A DNA stretch of 64,000 nt from Bradyrhizobium sp. CB1015 (lineage in GTDB: Bacteria; Pseudomonadota; Alphaproteobacteria; Rhizobiales; Xanthobacteraceae). The stretch lies in NCBI RefSeq assembly GCF_025200925.1, contig NZ_CP104174.1, positions 3,410,001-3,474,000 of the forward strand, in the 5' to 3' direction. Below are positions 1 to 9,532 of this stretch, one piece after another. Each line of letters starts with the position of its first letter. Position 1 is the first letter of the stretch. The position numbers and the translations under genes are program-made. A model generated the notes under the pieces. It saw nothing but the letters and a program-made list of their open reading frames with translations. It searched no databases and had not been told where the DNA came from.

Positions 1-1
1 C

Positions 2-703
2 CCGCGGCCGATATTGATCGTGACCGGATTGGTTCAGGAGGCCCGCATTGCGGCCGGGCCCGGAATGGCGGTCATCTGTTCATCCAGCAGCCCGACCCAG
101 TTGCGGGCGCTCCTGACGGTGGTGGATCCTGAGACGATTCGCGGCGTGATCTCGTTCGGCGTGGCCGGCGGGCTCGACCCGAGCTTGCGCTCCGGCGACG
201 TCGTGCTGGCGACCGAAGTGCTCTCCGGCGATGCCCGCTGGGCCGCCGGCCTGTCGCTCGGCGACGATTTGATCGAGCGCCTGACCTCGGGCCGCCGCCG
301 TGTCGTGCGCGGCAGCCTCGCCGGCGCCGAGGAAGTGGTCACGAAGCGCTCCTGCAAGGCGGCGCTGCATTCGGAGACGGGCGCCGCCGCCGTCGACATG
401 GAAAGCCATATCGCCGCGGCCTACGCTGCCGAGGCCGGGCTGCCCTTTGCCGCGGTCCGCGTCATCAGCGATCCCGCCCATCGCGCGCTGCCCGCGCTCG
501 CCCGCGCCGCGATCAAGCCGAACGGCCAGATCGACCTCGCCGCCGTGCTGCGCGGCATCGTGCGCAATCCCGCAACGCTGCATGCGCTGGTCTCGACTGG
601 CATCGACTTCAACCGCGCGCTGCGGTCGTTGCGCGGCTGCCGCGATTATCTGATCGGGACGGAGTTCGTCGAGAGCGAGGCGCTGGTGTCGAAGGCGGCG
701 TGA
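2..703 (+). CDS. hpnG: HpnG, adenosylhopane nucleosidase/phosphorylase (5' partial)
   Basis: Hopanoid-associated phosphorylase of the PNP/UDP-phosphorylase fold; the family removes adenine from adenosylhopane on the way to ribosylhopane and bacteriohopanetetrol. The frame is open to the window edge, reading PRPILIVTGLVQEARIAAGP, so the start lies upstream and the TTG at 14 is not a convincing start. Family signatures are the glycine-rich GVAGGLDP segment (about residue 50) and AAVDMESH (about residue 125), whose Met-Glu pair contacts the ribose in this fold. A strong terminator follows 23 bp after the stop, so the gene probably ends an hpn operon entering from the left. HpnH, which makes its substrate, is encoded 3.7 kb away on the other strand. 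Identification is confident. Confidence 0.9.
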   Translation, partial: PRPILIVTGLVQEARIAAGPGMAVICSSSSPTQLRALLTVVDPETIRGVISFGVAGGLDPSLRSGDVVLATEVLSGDARWAAGLSLGDDLIERLTSGRRRVVRGSLAGAEEVVTKRSCKAALHSETGAAAVDMESHIAAAYAAEAGLPFAAVRVISDPAHRALPALARAAIKPNGQIDLAAVLRGIVRNPATLHALVSTGIDFNRALRSLRGCRDYLIGTEFVESEALVSKAA

Positions 704-726
704 GCGGCCTCGCCGAGTGGACAAGG

Positions 727-756
727 AAAGGGCCCGGTCGATTGACCGGGCCTTTT
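727..756 (+). terminator. Intrinsic terminator after hpnG
   Basis: A near-perfect 13-bp stem (727-739 with 744-756, one mismatch) closes a GATT loop. The descending arm ends in TTTT and is followed by GCTTTG. It lies just after the hpnG stop and before the toxin-antitoxin genes, so it should isolate the hopanoid operon from the inserted genes. Confidence 0.85.
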
Positions 757-811
757 GCTTTGAGCTGCGCGATCGCGGTCACGGGCGAGTGGCGTTCACC
801 TGCTTGCTTGA

Positions 812-840
812 ATGTAAGCCCTTCTGCGCTTATCTTACAT
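812..840. promoter_or_regulatory. Inverted-repeat operator upstream of AbrB/PIN module
   Basis: ATGTAAG (812-818) and CTTACAT (834-840) form a perfect 7-bp inverted repeat around a 15-bp spacer. A further CTTAC follows at 845-849. The site lies 28 bp before the antitoxin start, where a dimeric AbrB-fold antitoxin would bind to autorepress. The operator role is inferred from position and symmetry. Confidence 0.55.
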
Positions 841-867
841 CCGTCTTACCTCGGGAAGGCTCAGGCA

Positions 868-1143
868 ATGGCCGGCACAGACAAGCTCACCACCGTCGTT
901 TCGACCAAGGGGCAGGTCATCCTGCCGAGCGCTATTCGTCGGGCGCGGGAATGGAAGGCAGGAACGCGGCTCACCGTCGAGGAGACATCGGAGGGCGTCC
1001 TGTTGAAGCCGGCGCCGGCCTTCGCGGCGACGCGACCGAAAGAGGTGTTTGGCATCTTGGCTTATCGAGGCAAGCCGAAAACGCTCGAAGAGATGGACGT
1101 AAGCGTGCTGGCCGAAGCCAGGCGGCGGCATGATCGCGATTGA
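868..1143 (+). CDS. AbrB/MazE-type antitoxin
   Basis: 91-residue SpoVT/AbrB-fold (swapped-hairpin) DNA-binding antitoxin. The N-terminus TTVVSTKGQVILPSAIRR is the classic AbrB motif, and the C-terminal third should wrap the toxin. ATG 868 was chosen because the domain begins there; a longer frame from 700 runs through the hpnG terminator and the operator. The gene overlaps the PIN toxin by 14 bp, the usual translationally coupled antitoxin-toxin layout. An inverted repeat just upstream is a candidate autoregulatory operator. The module is VapBC-like by its PIN toxin, although the antitoxin is of the AbrB class. Confidence 0.85.
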   Translation: MAGTDKLTTVVSTKGQVILPSAIRRAREWKAGTRLTVEETSEGVLLKPAPAFAATRPKEVFGILAYRGKPKTLEEMDVSVLAEARRRHDRD

Positions 1144-1522
1144 TACCAGCCTCATCGTCCGCTACCTGACCGGGGATCACGTCAGCCAATCCGCGCGGGC
1201 CCGCGCCTTGATCGACGCCGAGAGCGTCTTCGTCCCCATCACGGTGCTGCTCGAGGTCGAATGGGTGCTGCGAAGCGCGTACGGCTATCAGGCCGCGGAC
1301 GTTGTGCACGCGCTTCGTGCCTTCGCCGGACTTCCGACCGTCACCGTCGAGGACGGCGCGACGATTGCGCCGGCGCTCGACCTTGCCGAAAAAGGAATGG
1401 ATTTCGCCGATGCGCTGCATCTGGCGAGATCCCGACATTGCGAGGCTTTCGTCACTTTCGATCGCAAGCTCGTCAAAGCGGCGAAAGTGGCAGGCTTTGA
1501 GGGGGTGCGCGAGGCGCGGTAG
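1130..1522 (+). CDS. PIN-domain toxin (VapC-like ribonuclease)
   Basis: 130-residue PIN-domain ribonuclease, presumed toxin of the module with the overlapping antitoxin. Acidic metal-binding positions are visible: Asp5 in IAIDTSLIVRYL, Glu in TVLLEVEWVL (about 43), Asp in DFADALHLA (about 97) and Asp in FVTFDRKL (about 114). VapC-family toxins cleave tRNA or rRNA with Mg2+; the target of this one cannot be read from sequence. It converges with a second PIN module that ends 120 bp downstream on the other strand. Confidence 0.85.
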   Translation: MIAIDTSLIVRYLTGDHVSQSARARALIDAESVFVPITVLLEVEWVLRSAYGYQAADVVHALRAFAGLPTVTVEDGATIAPALDLAEKGMDFADALHLARSRHCEAFVTFDRKLVKAAKVAGFEGVREAR

Positions 1523-1642
1523 ACGCGGCGATATCGGATCGGAATTAGCTGGCAGGTGTTGGACTGCACCCCTGAAGTGGCACGGCAAGCTCCAGCGATG
1601 GTAATCCCTATTTAGGGTCTCTCGCCGCCATGCCGGTAACGA

Positions 1643-2050
1643 TCAATCCCTCGTCCAGTCCTCCAGCCGCAATCCGGCAATGCGCTGGAATTCGGCGGTG
1701 TTGTTGCTGACGAGCGGCAGGCCGCGCGCGATCGCCTGACCGGCGATCAGGAGATCGTAGGGGCCGATCGGCGTGCTGCGCCGCGCCAGCTCCGCCCGTA
1801 TCTCGCCGGCGGCTCGCGCGTCCTCTTGGTCGAGGTCGACGATGTCGAGATCGGTAAAGACAAGGCGAAGCGTTTCCAGGTTGAATTCGATCTTCTGGCT
1901 GCGATAGGCGCCGAAGTAGAGTTCGTGGGCAACGATGGATGAGATTGCGAGCGCACCGGGCTCGGTGGATTCAACCCGGCGCAGGAGAGGCTCCGACCGG
2001 CGCGTGACGAGTGCGATGACGGCGTTGGTGTCGAGAAGCCATTTCGTCAT
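1643..2050 (-). CDS. vapC: PIN-domain toxin VapC (second module)
   Basis: 135-residue PIN-domain endoribonuclease toxin. The N-terminus WLLDTNAVIAL supplies the first Asp, IVAHELYFGAY the Glu (about 44), and IGPYDLLIAGQAIARG the third acidic residue (about 99), followed by VSNNTAEF, all typical of VapC. It overlaps its VapB partner by 4 bp (ATGA), so expression is translationally coupled. It is only distantly similar to the PIN toxin at 1130-1522, so the two modules look independently acquired rather than duplicated. Confidence 0.9.
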   Translation of the reverse strand: MTKWLLDTNAVIALVTRRSEPLLRRVESTEPGALAISSIVAHELYFGAYRSQKIEFNLETLRLVFTDLDIVDLDQEDARAAGEIRAELARRSTPIGPYDLLIAGQAIARGLPLVSNNTAEFQRIAGLRLEDWTRD

Positions 2051-2307
2051 CGAAACGCCCGGTCCAGATCGGGACGCGTCTGCTCTTCAGGTTGCTCCCG
2101 GCCGTCAGCCATGAAGTCCGGGCTGAAGCCGCGTGCGATGGCCGCGCGAAGCGATGCCCACGGGCCGGCCGCGCTCCGCCTTGGGCGCAGGATCACAGCA
2201 TCGCCCTCGCGGGAAACCTCGACTTCCTCCACGGAGAAACGAAAATCCTTCGGCAGCCGGACGGCCTGGGAGTTACCAGATTTGAACACTTTGGCGATGT
2301 GGGGCAT
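2047..2307 (-). CDS. vapB: VapB antitoxin
   Basis: 86-residue VapB/AbrB-fold antitoxin. MPHIAKVFKSGNSQAVRLPK is the VapB N-terminal DNA-binding motif, and the rest is the toxin-binding tail. ATG 2307 is preferred to an ORF start 21 bp upstream because it has GAGAGG at 5-nt spacing and opens directly into the domain. A 7-bp inverted repeat spans the upstream region, consistent with autorepression by the VapBC complex. It forms an operon with the downstream vapC (4-bp overlap). Confidence 0.88.
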   Translation of the reverse strand: MPHIAKVFKSGNSQAVRLPKDFRFSVEEVEVSREGDAVILRPRRSAAGPWASLRAAIARGFSPDFMADGREQPEEQTRPDLDRAFR

Positions 2308-2317
2308 GGCGGCCTCT

Positions 2318-2341
2318 CGTATATACAATTTCGCATATACG
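2318..2341. promoter_or_regulatory. Inverted-repeat operator of vapBC
   Basis: CGTATAT (2318-2324) and ATATACG (2335-2341) form a perfect 7-bp inverted repeat with a 10-bp spacer, 10 bp before the vapB start. AT-rich palindromes at this position are typical VapB binding sites. Function is inferred. Confidence 0.55.
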
Positions 2342-3138
2342 TTGTGGTGTCGGTGAATTTAATGCCGGGCTACCGTTCTGATCGCTTCTTTGCCAGACGA
2401 TCGAGGAAAGAGGGCGGCAAACGTCTTCATGAAGCGTCGGGCAAAACGCCAGCCACTCCGTCAATCCCTTCTCGCGAAAATATTCTTCTTTCACGAATTT
2501 CGGATTTGTGGCATAGGACGCTCATCCCGGCCCTGCCAGAGGGGCGCTTCGCGATCGTCACGAGATGCGGGCCGGGGTGCGGTGGACGCGGCAGCGCCGG
2601 CGCGGAAAAGCGATGACAGGGACGGGAAGCCGTTGAGTCATGCGCGACGCGGTACGACACGGCGCGGTCACAGCGGTCTTGTCGATGGTTCTGGGGCGCG
2701 CACACCGGGCCCTCGATGTCGAGGCAAGGCCGTCCGCGGACGGAGAAGTCGTGTGGTCCCGACGCCCGGGGTTCTGGCGTCAAGGCTCGCGGTGATGCGG
2801 CGGCCCGACCGGGTGTGCACATCAATCAGCCGCGACGACGACGGGGGCAATAGTGCAACGCTCCCCGAGGAGCACGAAGGACACCGTTAAAACCATCCGC
2901 GCAGGGAAGGCCGGGCGATCGGCATCACCTGTGATCCACCCCGTGTGCATTTTTCGTTGCATGCGGATCTGCGGGTGCCGCCGGCGCCCGGCCTTCCCTG
3001 CGCCCTCTGGCTTCCATGGGGCGAAACGAACAGCAAAGCTCGGGCGAAAGAAGCCGCGAGAACGCGAAGGTATGTCTGCAGGGAAGAGAGCGCATGGTAA
3101 CAGCAAGCTGGTGCCGCACACTCCGTCATTGCTGTGCA
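2342..3138. other. Gene-free stretch between vapB and the IS element
   Basis: About 800 bp with no convincing gene. ORFs here (for example 2390-2890) are arginine-rich and low-complexity, with no recognisable domain or ribosome binding site. Part of it (about 2510-3075) resembles a non-coding dispersed sequence I recall from Bradyrhizobium genomes, but only one copy is present here, so this is unverified. It contains the palindromic element at 2899-3003. Confidence 0.5.
2899..3003. repeat. Palindromic element with perfect 19-bp arms
   Basis: A perfect 19-bp inverted repeat (2899-2917 with 2985-3003; arms start GCGCAGGGAAGG) encloses 67 bp. It could fold as a long hairpin in either strand. 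No second copy is in the window. It sits in the non-coding stretch left of the IS element. Confidence 0.7.
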
Positions 3139-4178
3139 TGTTCACTAATTCGCTGATTGGATCGCTCCAGCGGAGGAACGATCCGATGCGAGACAACAGC
3201 TATGACCGAACGGTTGAACGCAACTATCTGTAGAAGTGGCGTTTTCTGATTTCGGAGTATGAGGCGGTGAAGGCTGGCCGATCGCCGCTGTTCAAGCGGG
3301 TCGGCGACTTCTACCGGCACCACGGGACCTGCTCGCAGACGTTCCGCAGGTATTACAATCGCTATCTGCAGAGCGGCGAGGAAGCGGATCTGCTGCCGCG
3401 GCGGCGCGGCCCGAAGTGGCGGGAGCGACGCGAGCCGGAAGGGATCGAGACGGAGATTGTCGCCCATCGCAAGCGGGGGATGAACCGTTATGAGATTCAT
3501 GCCGTCTTGCGCGAAACGCGCGACACGGTACCTTCGCCGATCACGATCTACCGGGTGCTGAAACGCTACCGCCTGAACCGCCGCACGCCGGCGATGCGTG
3601 AGGAGAAACGCCGTATTATCAAGGACAAGCTCGGAGAGCTGGGCCACGTCGATCTGCATCAATTGCCGCGCGATATGTTCCTCGCGCCACCCCCGGTCAC
3701 GGCCTACATCATCAGCTTGATCGACAGCTGCACGCGTCTGGCCTGGGCAGAGGTCCTGACATCCAAGAAGGCGCTGCCGGTCATGTTCAAGACCCTGAAG
3801 ATGATCAACACCCTCAACGTCACCTATGGGCTCGTCTTCCAGGAAATCCTGTCCGACAACGGCGCCGAGTTCGCCGCCCGCACCAAGCCGGGCGAGCATC
3901 CGTTCGAGGCCATGCTGCTCGAGCTCGGCATCAAACACCGCTACACCCGGCCCTATCGGCCGCAGACCAACGGTAAGGTCGAACGCTTCTGGCGCACCCT
4001 CGATGACGACGTCATCGACGGCGCGACCTTCGACAACCTCGACCACTTCGCCAATGAACTGTTCGAGTACCTCGTTTACTACAACAACCACAGACCCCAT
4101 CAGGCCTTGGCAGGACAAACCCCCAAGGCCTTCGCCGCTACCAAGACCACCGCGATCCAATCAGCGAATTAGTGAACA
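3139..4178 (+). mobile_element. IS481-family insertion sequence with 27-bp inverted repeats
   Basis: The element is 1040 bp. Perfect 27-bp terminal inverted repeats (3139-3165 and 4152-4178) begin with TGTTCAC. One transposase gene fills the interior, and its stop codon lies in the right repeat. No clear target-site duplication is visible, which suggests an old insertion or rearranged flanks. It lies between hpnG and hpnH with the toxin-antitoxin modules, and a dispersed palindrome starts 6 bp beyond its right end. Confidence 0.9.
3186..4172 (+). pseudogene. IS481-family DDE transposase with early in-frame amber stop
   Basis: Reading from ATG 3186 gives MRDNSYDRTVERNYL, then TAG at 3231-3233, then continues in the same frame (KWRFLISEYEAVKAGRSPLF) to the stop at 4172. 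The part after the stop has an N-terminal helix-turn-helix and the DDE core: Asp in HVDLHQL (about residue 129 from GTG 3267), Asp in LSDNGAEF (about 197) and Glu in GKVERFWRTL (about 239). Translation could restart at GTG 3267, giving 301 residues without the first part of the helix-turn-helix. It is probably inactive, or made only by readthrough or reinitiation. Confidence 0.8.
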
Positions 4179-4184
4179 TCGACA

Positions 4185-4256
4185 ATTGCGAGCGCAGCGA
4201 AGCAATCCAGAATCTTTCGATGGAGGCAGTCTGGATTGCTTCGCTGCGCTCGCAAT
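4185..4256. repeat. Dispersed palindrome, family A (perfect copy)
   Basis: Perfect 27-bp arms (4185-4211 and 4230-4256; left arm starts ATTGCGAGCGCAGCG) around an 18-bp loop. Related copies are at 11695-11775 and 29233-31222 (the latter split by a group II intron), with a half copy near 28237. These are REP-like intergenic palindromes. Confidence 0.9.
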
Positions 4257-4300
4257 GACCGCGGGGTGAGCGGCGTGCCTATAAGGCTCGGGAAGCTTGC

Positions 4301-4340
4301 GCAAAAAGAAAAGCCCGGTCGCGCTGGCGGCCGGGCCTTC
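4301..4340 (-). terminator. Intrinsic terminator after hpnH
   Basis: Read on the minus strand, GGCCCGG and CCGGGCT arms form a hairpin followed by TTTTCTTTTT. It lies 26 bp beyond the hpnH stop at 4366 and probably ends the ispH-hpnH transcript. Confidence 0.75.
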
Positions 4341-4365
4341 GTCGTGAGATTTGATCGTGCGCGCC

Positions 4366-5526
<1,161 letters not shown>

Positions 5527-5562
5527 TACAAGTTTCTTTCTGGGCTTTTCAATTCGGGTGGG

Positions 5563-6489
5563 TCAGCTCGCGGCCAGTTGGGCCGGAAGCCGGAATTCGA
5601 TGTTTTCCTCGCGACCCGGCAACACCGAGACCTTCACCGGTCCGATCCGCCGCATCGCTTCGATCACGTCATCCACGAGTACCTCGGGCGCCGAAGCGCC
5701 GGCCGTGATGCCGACGGTCCCCGCATCCTTCAACCACTCCGGATTGAGCTCGCTGCCGTCGGCAATCAAATAACTCGCGACGCCGGCCTCAGTGCCGATT
5801 TCGCGGAGCCGGTTCGAGTTCGAGCTGTTGGCAGCGCCCACCACCAAGATCACGTCGACCAGCTTGCTCAAGTCCCTTACCGCAGATTGGCGGTTCTGTG
5901 TCGCATAGCAGATATCCCGGATATCCGGACCTTGAATGTCTGTAAAGCGGGCTTGAAGGGCGGCGATGATGTCCTTGGTGTCGTCGACCGACAGGGTGGT
6001 CTGGGTGATGTAGGCCACTGGCGTATCCGCCGGCAGGGGCAGTGCATTAACCTCTTCAACGCTTTGGACAAGTTGCACCGGCCCCGGGACCTGGCCCATC
6101 GTGCCCTCGACCTCGGGGTGGCCGGCATGGCCGATCAGGATCAGGGTGCGGCCCTTGCCGATGTAGCGCTTCCCCTGATTGTGAACTTTCGTGACCAGCG
6201 GGCAGGTGGCATTGAGCACCGGAAGGTCGCGTGCGGCGGCCTCTTCCTCGACGCTGCGGGCGACGCCGTGGGCGCTGAACACGGTCACCGCCTTCGGCGG
6301 CACCTCGGAGAGTTCCTCGACGAAGATGGCGCCTTTGTTCTTCAGGCTCTCGACGACGTATTTGTTATGCACGATCTCATGGCGCACGTAGACGGGCGGG
6401 CCGTACTTCTCCAGCGCCCGTTCCACGATCTCGATCGCACGCACCACGCCCGCGCAGAAGCCGCGCGGTTGCGCCAGATAAACTTCCAT
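5563..6489 (-). CDS. ispH: IspH, 4-hydroxy-3-methylbut-2-enyl diphosphate reductase
   Basis: Last enzyme of the MEP isoprenoid pathway; reduces HMBPP to IPP and DMAPP with a [4Fe-4S] cluster. Cluster cysteines are C12 (PRGFCAG), C96 (NATCPLV) and C194 (DICYATQNR). Active-site H41, H124 and E126 ([10 protein letters not shown]) are present. ATG 6489 gives 308 residues starting [15 protein letters not shown], as in other IspH proteins. The frame is open for another 105 codons upstream, but that part has no family similarity. Location beside hpnH links isoprenoid supply to hopanoids, and the two probably share a promoter. Confidence 0.95.
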   Translation of the reverse strand: MEVYLAQPRGFCAGVVRAIEIVERALEKYGPPVYVRHEIVHNKYVVESLKNKGAIFVEELSEVPPKAVTVFSAHGVARSVEEEAAARDLPVLNATCPLVTKVHNQGKRYIGKGRTLILIGHAGHPEVEGTMGQVPGPVQLVQSVEEVNALPLPADTPVAYITQTTLSVDDTKDIIAALQARFTDIQGPDIRDICYATQNRQSAVRDLSKLVDVILVVGAANSSNSNRLREIGTEAGVASYLIADGSELNPEWLKDAGTVGITAGASAPEVLVDDVIEAMRRIGPVKVSVLPGREENIEFRLPAQLAAS

Positions 6490-6885
6490 GGGACGCCCAT
6501 CACGCAAGTTGCACCAATCCGCTCTCGTCAGTCCCCAAGCGGCACTCCGATACTGACCAATGAGGTGCAATATCCGCACCATTGGTTCGCGCCTGCGGTA
6601 GCCACCCACCCCTGTGGGGCCTCCAGCGCATGGAGGCGCAGTACTTTGTGTCAAAAAATCGGCGGAATGGAAAGGTGGAACCGCCGACAGAGGGTTTCTG
6701 AGGTATTTTAGTAGGGCCTGCGATGTGCCCGTCTGCGCGACATTCCTGCGTAGTCCTTCGTCACTTTCCCGCCTCAACTCCCCGGCTATACCGGCGGCCC
6801 GCATGATTTTGCCACGGTCTCCCGCCGTTTACCCTCGAACCTTCTGGCGGCGAGAACCACCCAAAACAGCAATAGGTTTCGCCCG
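6490..6885. other. Intergenic region between divergent ispH and hpnN
   Basis: About 400 bp with no gene. It should hold the ispH-hpnH promoter, but no clear minus-strand -35/-10 pair was found. Open frames that extend ispH upstream lack family similarity. The right end runs into the EcfG-type promoter of hpnN. Confidence 0.5.
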
Positions 6886-6910
6886 GGAACTCCGATAAAC
6901 AGCGGGCGTT
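6886..6910 (+). promoter_or_regulatory. EcfG-type general stress promoter of hpnN
   Basis: GGAAC (6886-6890), then 16 nt, then CGTT (6907-6910). This matches the alphaproteobacterial EcfG consensus GGAAC-N16/17-CGTT. The GTG start of hpnN is 33 bp beyond the -10 element, leaving a plausible short leader. Confidence 0.6.
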
Positions 6911-6943
6911 TCCGGCAAGCTGTTAACCGCAGAAAGAAAAGAA

Positions 6944-9532
6944 GTGCTGCAAAGCGTCGTCGTTGCCATCGTCAGGGCCTGCACCCGGTTTGCCTCCCTC
7001 GTCGTCGTTCTCGGGCTCCTGCTGTCGGTCGGGGCGGGCTACTATGCTGCGCGCCACTTCACCATCAACACCGACATCAACTCGCTGATTGCCCAGAATT
7101 TGGACTGGCGCCAGCGCGATCAGCAATTCGATCGCGCCTTCGACCGCGATGCGACGATCACGGCGGTGGTCGAGGCCAAGACCCCGGAAATGGCGAGCGC
7201 GGCGGCCGATGCGCTCTACGCCAAGCTGAAGGACGACAAGACCAACTTCCAGTCGATGCAGCAGCTCGGCAGCGGCGAGTTCTTCGAGAAGAACGGCCTG
7301 TTGTTCCTGCCGACCGAGGAGGTCGGCAAGATCACCGGCCAGTTCGAATCCGCAGCGCCCCTAATCGAGATCATGGCCGGCGATCCCTCGATCCGCGGCC
7401 TCACCGGGGCGCTGGAGACGGGCCTTGCCGGCGTCAAGCGCGGCCAGGTCAAGCTCGACAACACCGAGCGGCCCTTCAACCTGATCGCGCAGACGGTCGA
7501 GACCGTCCTCAACAAGGGCAATGCCAGCTTCTCATGGCGCGAGCTCGTCAGCGACGAGCCGCTCAAGGATTCGGACAAGCGCAGCTTCATCGAGTTCAAG
7601 CCGGTCCTCGACTACAACGCGCTGGAGCCGGGTAAGGGCGCGACCGATGCGATCCGCAAGGCTGCTGCGGATCTGGACTTCCCGACCAAATACCAGGCCC
7701 GCGTGCGGCTGACCGGCCCGGTCCCGATCGCCAACGAGGAATACGCCACCGTCCAGGAGGGCGCCGTCGTCAACGGCGTCGGCACGGTTCTCGTCGTGCT
7801 GCTGATCCTGTGGCTGGCGCTGCATTCGGCGAAGATCATCTTCGCGGTCTTCGTCAATCTCTTCGTCGGCCTTGCGATCACCACGGCCGCCGGCCTGATG
7901 ATGGTCGGCTCGCTCAACCTGCTGTCGATCGCCTTCGCGGTGCTGTTCGTCGGCCTAGGGGTCGATTTCGGCATCCAGTACAGCGTCCGCTACCGCTCCG
8001 AGCGCTACAAGCACAATGACCTCGCCGGCGCGCTGGTGCTGGCGGCCAAGCGCTCGGCGGTGCCGCTGTCGCTGGCGGCAATGGCCACCGCGGCGGGCTT
8101 CCTCTGCTTCATGCCGACCGACTACAAGGGCATCTCGGAGCTGGGCCAGATCGCCGGTGTCGGCATGCTGGTGGCGTTCCTGTCCAGCATCACCGTGCTG
8201 CCGGCGCTACTGAAGCTTTTGAACCCGCCCGGCGAGCCGGAGCCGGTCGGCTACGCCTTCCTGGCGCCGCTCGACCACTTCCTGGAAAAGCATCGGGTGC
8301 TGATCGTCGGCGGGACGCTGCTGCTCGCGCTCGGCGGCCTGCCGCTGCTCTACTTCATGAAGTTCGACTTCAACCCGATGAACCTGCGCAATCCGCACGC
8401 CGAGTCGATCGCGACCTTCCTCGATTTGCGCAAGGATCCGAACACTGGAGCCAATGCCGTCAACGTGATGACGACGTCGGAAGAGCAGGCGAGGCAGGTC
8501 GAGGCGAAGCTGGCGAAGGTGCCCGAGGTGCTCCGGGTGATGTCGCTCGACAGCTTCGTGCCGCAGGACCAGCCGCCGAAGCTGAAGCTCATCGCGCAGG
8601 GCGCCAAGGTGCTGAATCCCGCGCTCAACCCCGATCAGATCGACGCAGCGCCGACGGATCAGGAGAATGTCGAAGCGCTGAAATCTTCGGTCGACAATCT
8701 GCGCCGGACAGCGGGCGACGCGAAAGGCCCGGGCGCTGTCGCCTCGCGCCGTCTTGCCGGCGCGCTCGAAAAGCTCGCCAATGCTGATGAGGCCACGCGC
8801 AACAAGGCGCAGGACGTGTTCGTCGCGCCATTGAAGATCGTGTTCGACCAGCTCAGGAACGCGATGCAGGCAGGTCCCGTCACCCTGAGCTCGCTGCCGC
8901 CCGATCTCGTCAGCGCCTGGAAGAGCAAGGACGGTGTCATCCGCGTCGAGGCGCTGCCCAAGGGTGATCCCAACGACAACGATACGCTGCGCAAATTCGC
9001 AGCGGCGGTGCTCCAGGCCGAGCCGACTGCGATCGGCGGACCGGTCTCGATCCTGAAATCCGGCGACACCGTGGTGAAGGCGTTCATCCACGCCGGCATC
9101 TATGCGCTGCTGGTGATCGGGCTCCTGCTGTGGATCACGCTCCGCCGCTTCGTCGACGTGCTGATGACCCTGGTGCCGCTTCTGGTTGCCGGCGCGGTGA
9201 CGCTCGAGATCTGCGTGTTGATCGGCCTGCCGCTCAACTTCGCCAACATCGTCGCGTTTCCGCTGCTGCTCGGCGTCGGCGTCGCCTTCAAGATCTATTA
9301 TGTCGTGGCCTGGCGCTCGGGCAGGACGAACCTGCTCCAGACCAGCCTGACGCGCGCGATCTTTTTCAGTGCGCTGACGACGGCGACCGCGTTCGGCAGC
9401 CTGTGGCTGTCGAGCCATCCCGGCACGTCCAGCATGGGCAAGCTGCTGGCCCTCTCGCTGGTGACGACGCTCGCCGCCGTGCTGCTGTTCCAGCCGGCCC
9501 TAATGGGCAAACCCCGCAATCTCAGGGAGTAG
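6944..9532 (+). CDS. hpnN: HpnN, RND-family hopanoid transporter
   Basis: 862-residue RND/MMPL-type inner-membrane protein. HpnN moves hopanoids from the cytoplasmic to the outer membrane (shown in Rhodopseudomonas palustris). The topology is typical: a first membrane helix (about 11-30), a large periplasmic domain (about 35-275), a five-helix block (about 276-420), a helix near 450, a second periplasmic domain (about 475-710) and a C-terminal helix block to 860. VLFVGLGVDFGIQYSVRYR (about 340) is the conserved RND helix-4 motif. The start is GTG 6944 with a weak purine-rich leader. The last 33 bp overlap the convergent DUF2147 gene. Confidence 0.92.
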   Translation: MLQSVVVAIVRACTRFASLVVVLGLLLSVGAGYYAARHFTINTDINSLIAQNLDWRQRDQQFDRAFDRDATITAVVEAKTPEMASAAADALYAKLKDDKTNFQSMQQLGSGEFFEKNGLLFLPTEEVGKITGQFESAAPLIEIMAGDPSIRGLTGALETGLAGVKRGQVKLDNTERPFNLIAQTVETVLNKGNASFSWRELVSDEPLKDSDKRSFIEFKPVLDYNALEPGKGATDAIRKAAADLDFPTKYQARVRLTGPVPIANEEYATVQEGAVVNGVGTVLVVLLILWLALHSAKIIFAVFVNLFVGLAITTAAGLMMVGSLNLLSIAFAVLFVGLGVDFGIQYSVRYRSERYKHNDLAGALVLAAKRSAVPLSLAAMATAAGFLCFMPTDYKGISELGQIAGVGMLVAFLSSITVLPALLKLLNPPGEPEPVGYAFLAPLDHFLEKHRVLIVGGTLLLALGGLPLLYFMKFDFNPMNLRNPHAESIATFLDLRKDPNTGANAVNVMTTSEEQARQVEAKLAKVPEVLRVMSLDSFVPQDQPPKLKLIAQGAKVLNPALNPDQIDAAPTDQENVEALKSSVDNLRRTAGDAKGPGAVASRRLAGALEKLANADEATRNKAQDVFVAPLKIVFDQLRNAMQAGPVTLSSLPPDLVSAWKSKDGVIRVEALPKGDPNDNDTLRKFAAAVLQAEPTAIGGPVSILKSGDTVVKAFIHAGIYALLVIGLLLWITLRRFVDVLMTLVPLLVAGAVTLEICVLIGLPLNFANIVAFPLLLGVGVAFKIYYVVAWRSGRTNLLQTSLTRAIFFSALTTATAFGSLWLSSHPGTSSMGKLLALSLVTTLAAVLLFQPALMGKPRNLRE

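Noticed and set aside
2390..2890. 166-residue ORF on the plus strand
   Set aside because: Arg-rich low-complexity translation, no ribosome binding site and no domain; it overlaps sequence that looks like a non-coding dispersed repeat.
3134..4183. Target-site duplication around the IS481 element
   Set aside because: Flanks GTGCA and TCGAC do not match; no direct repeat was found.
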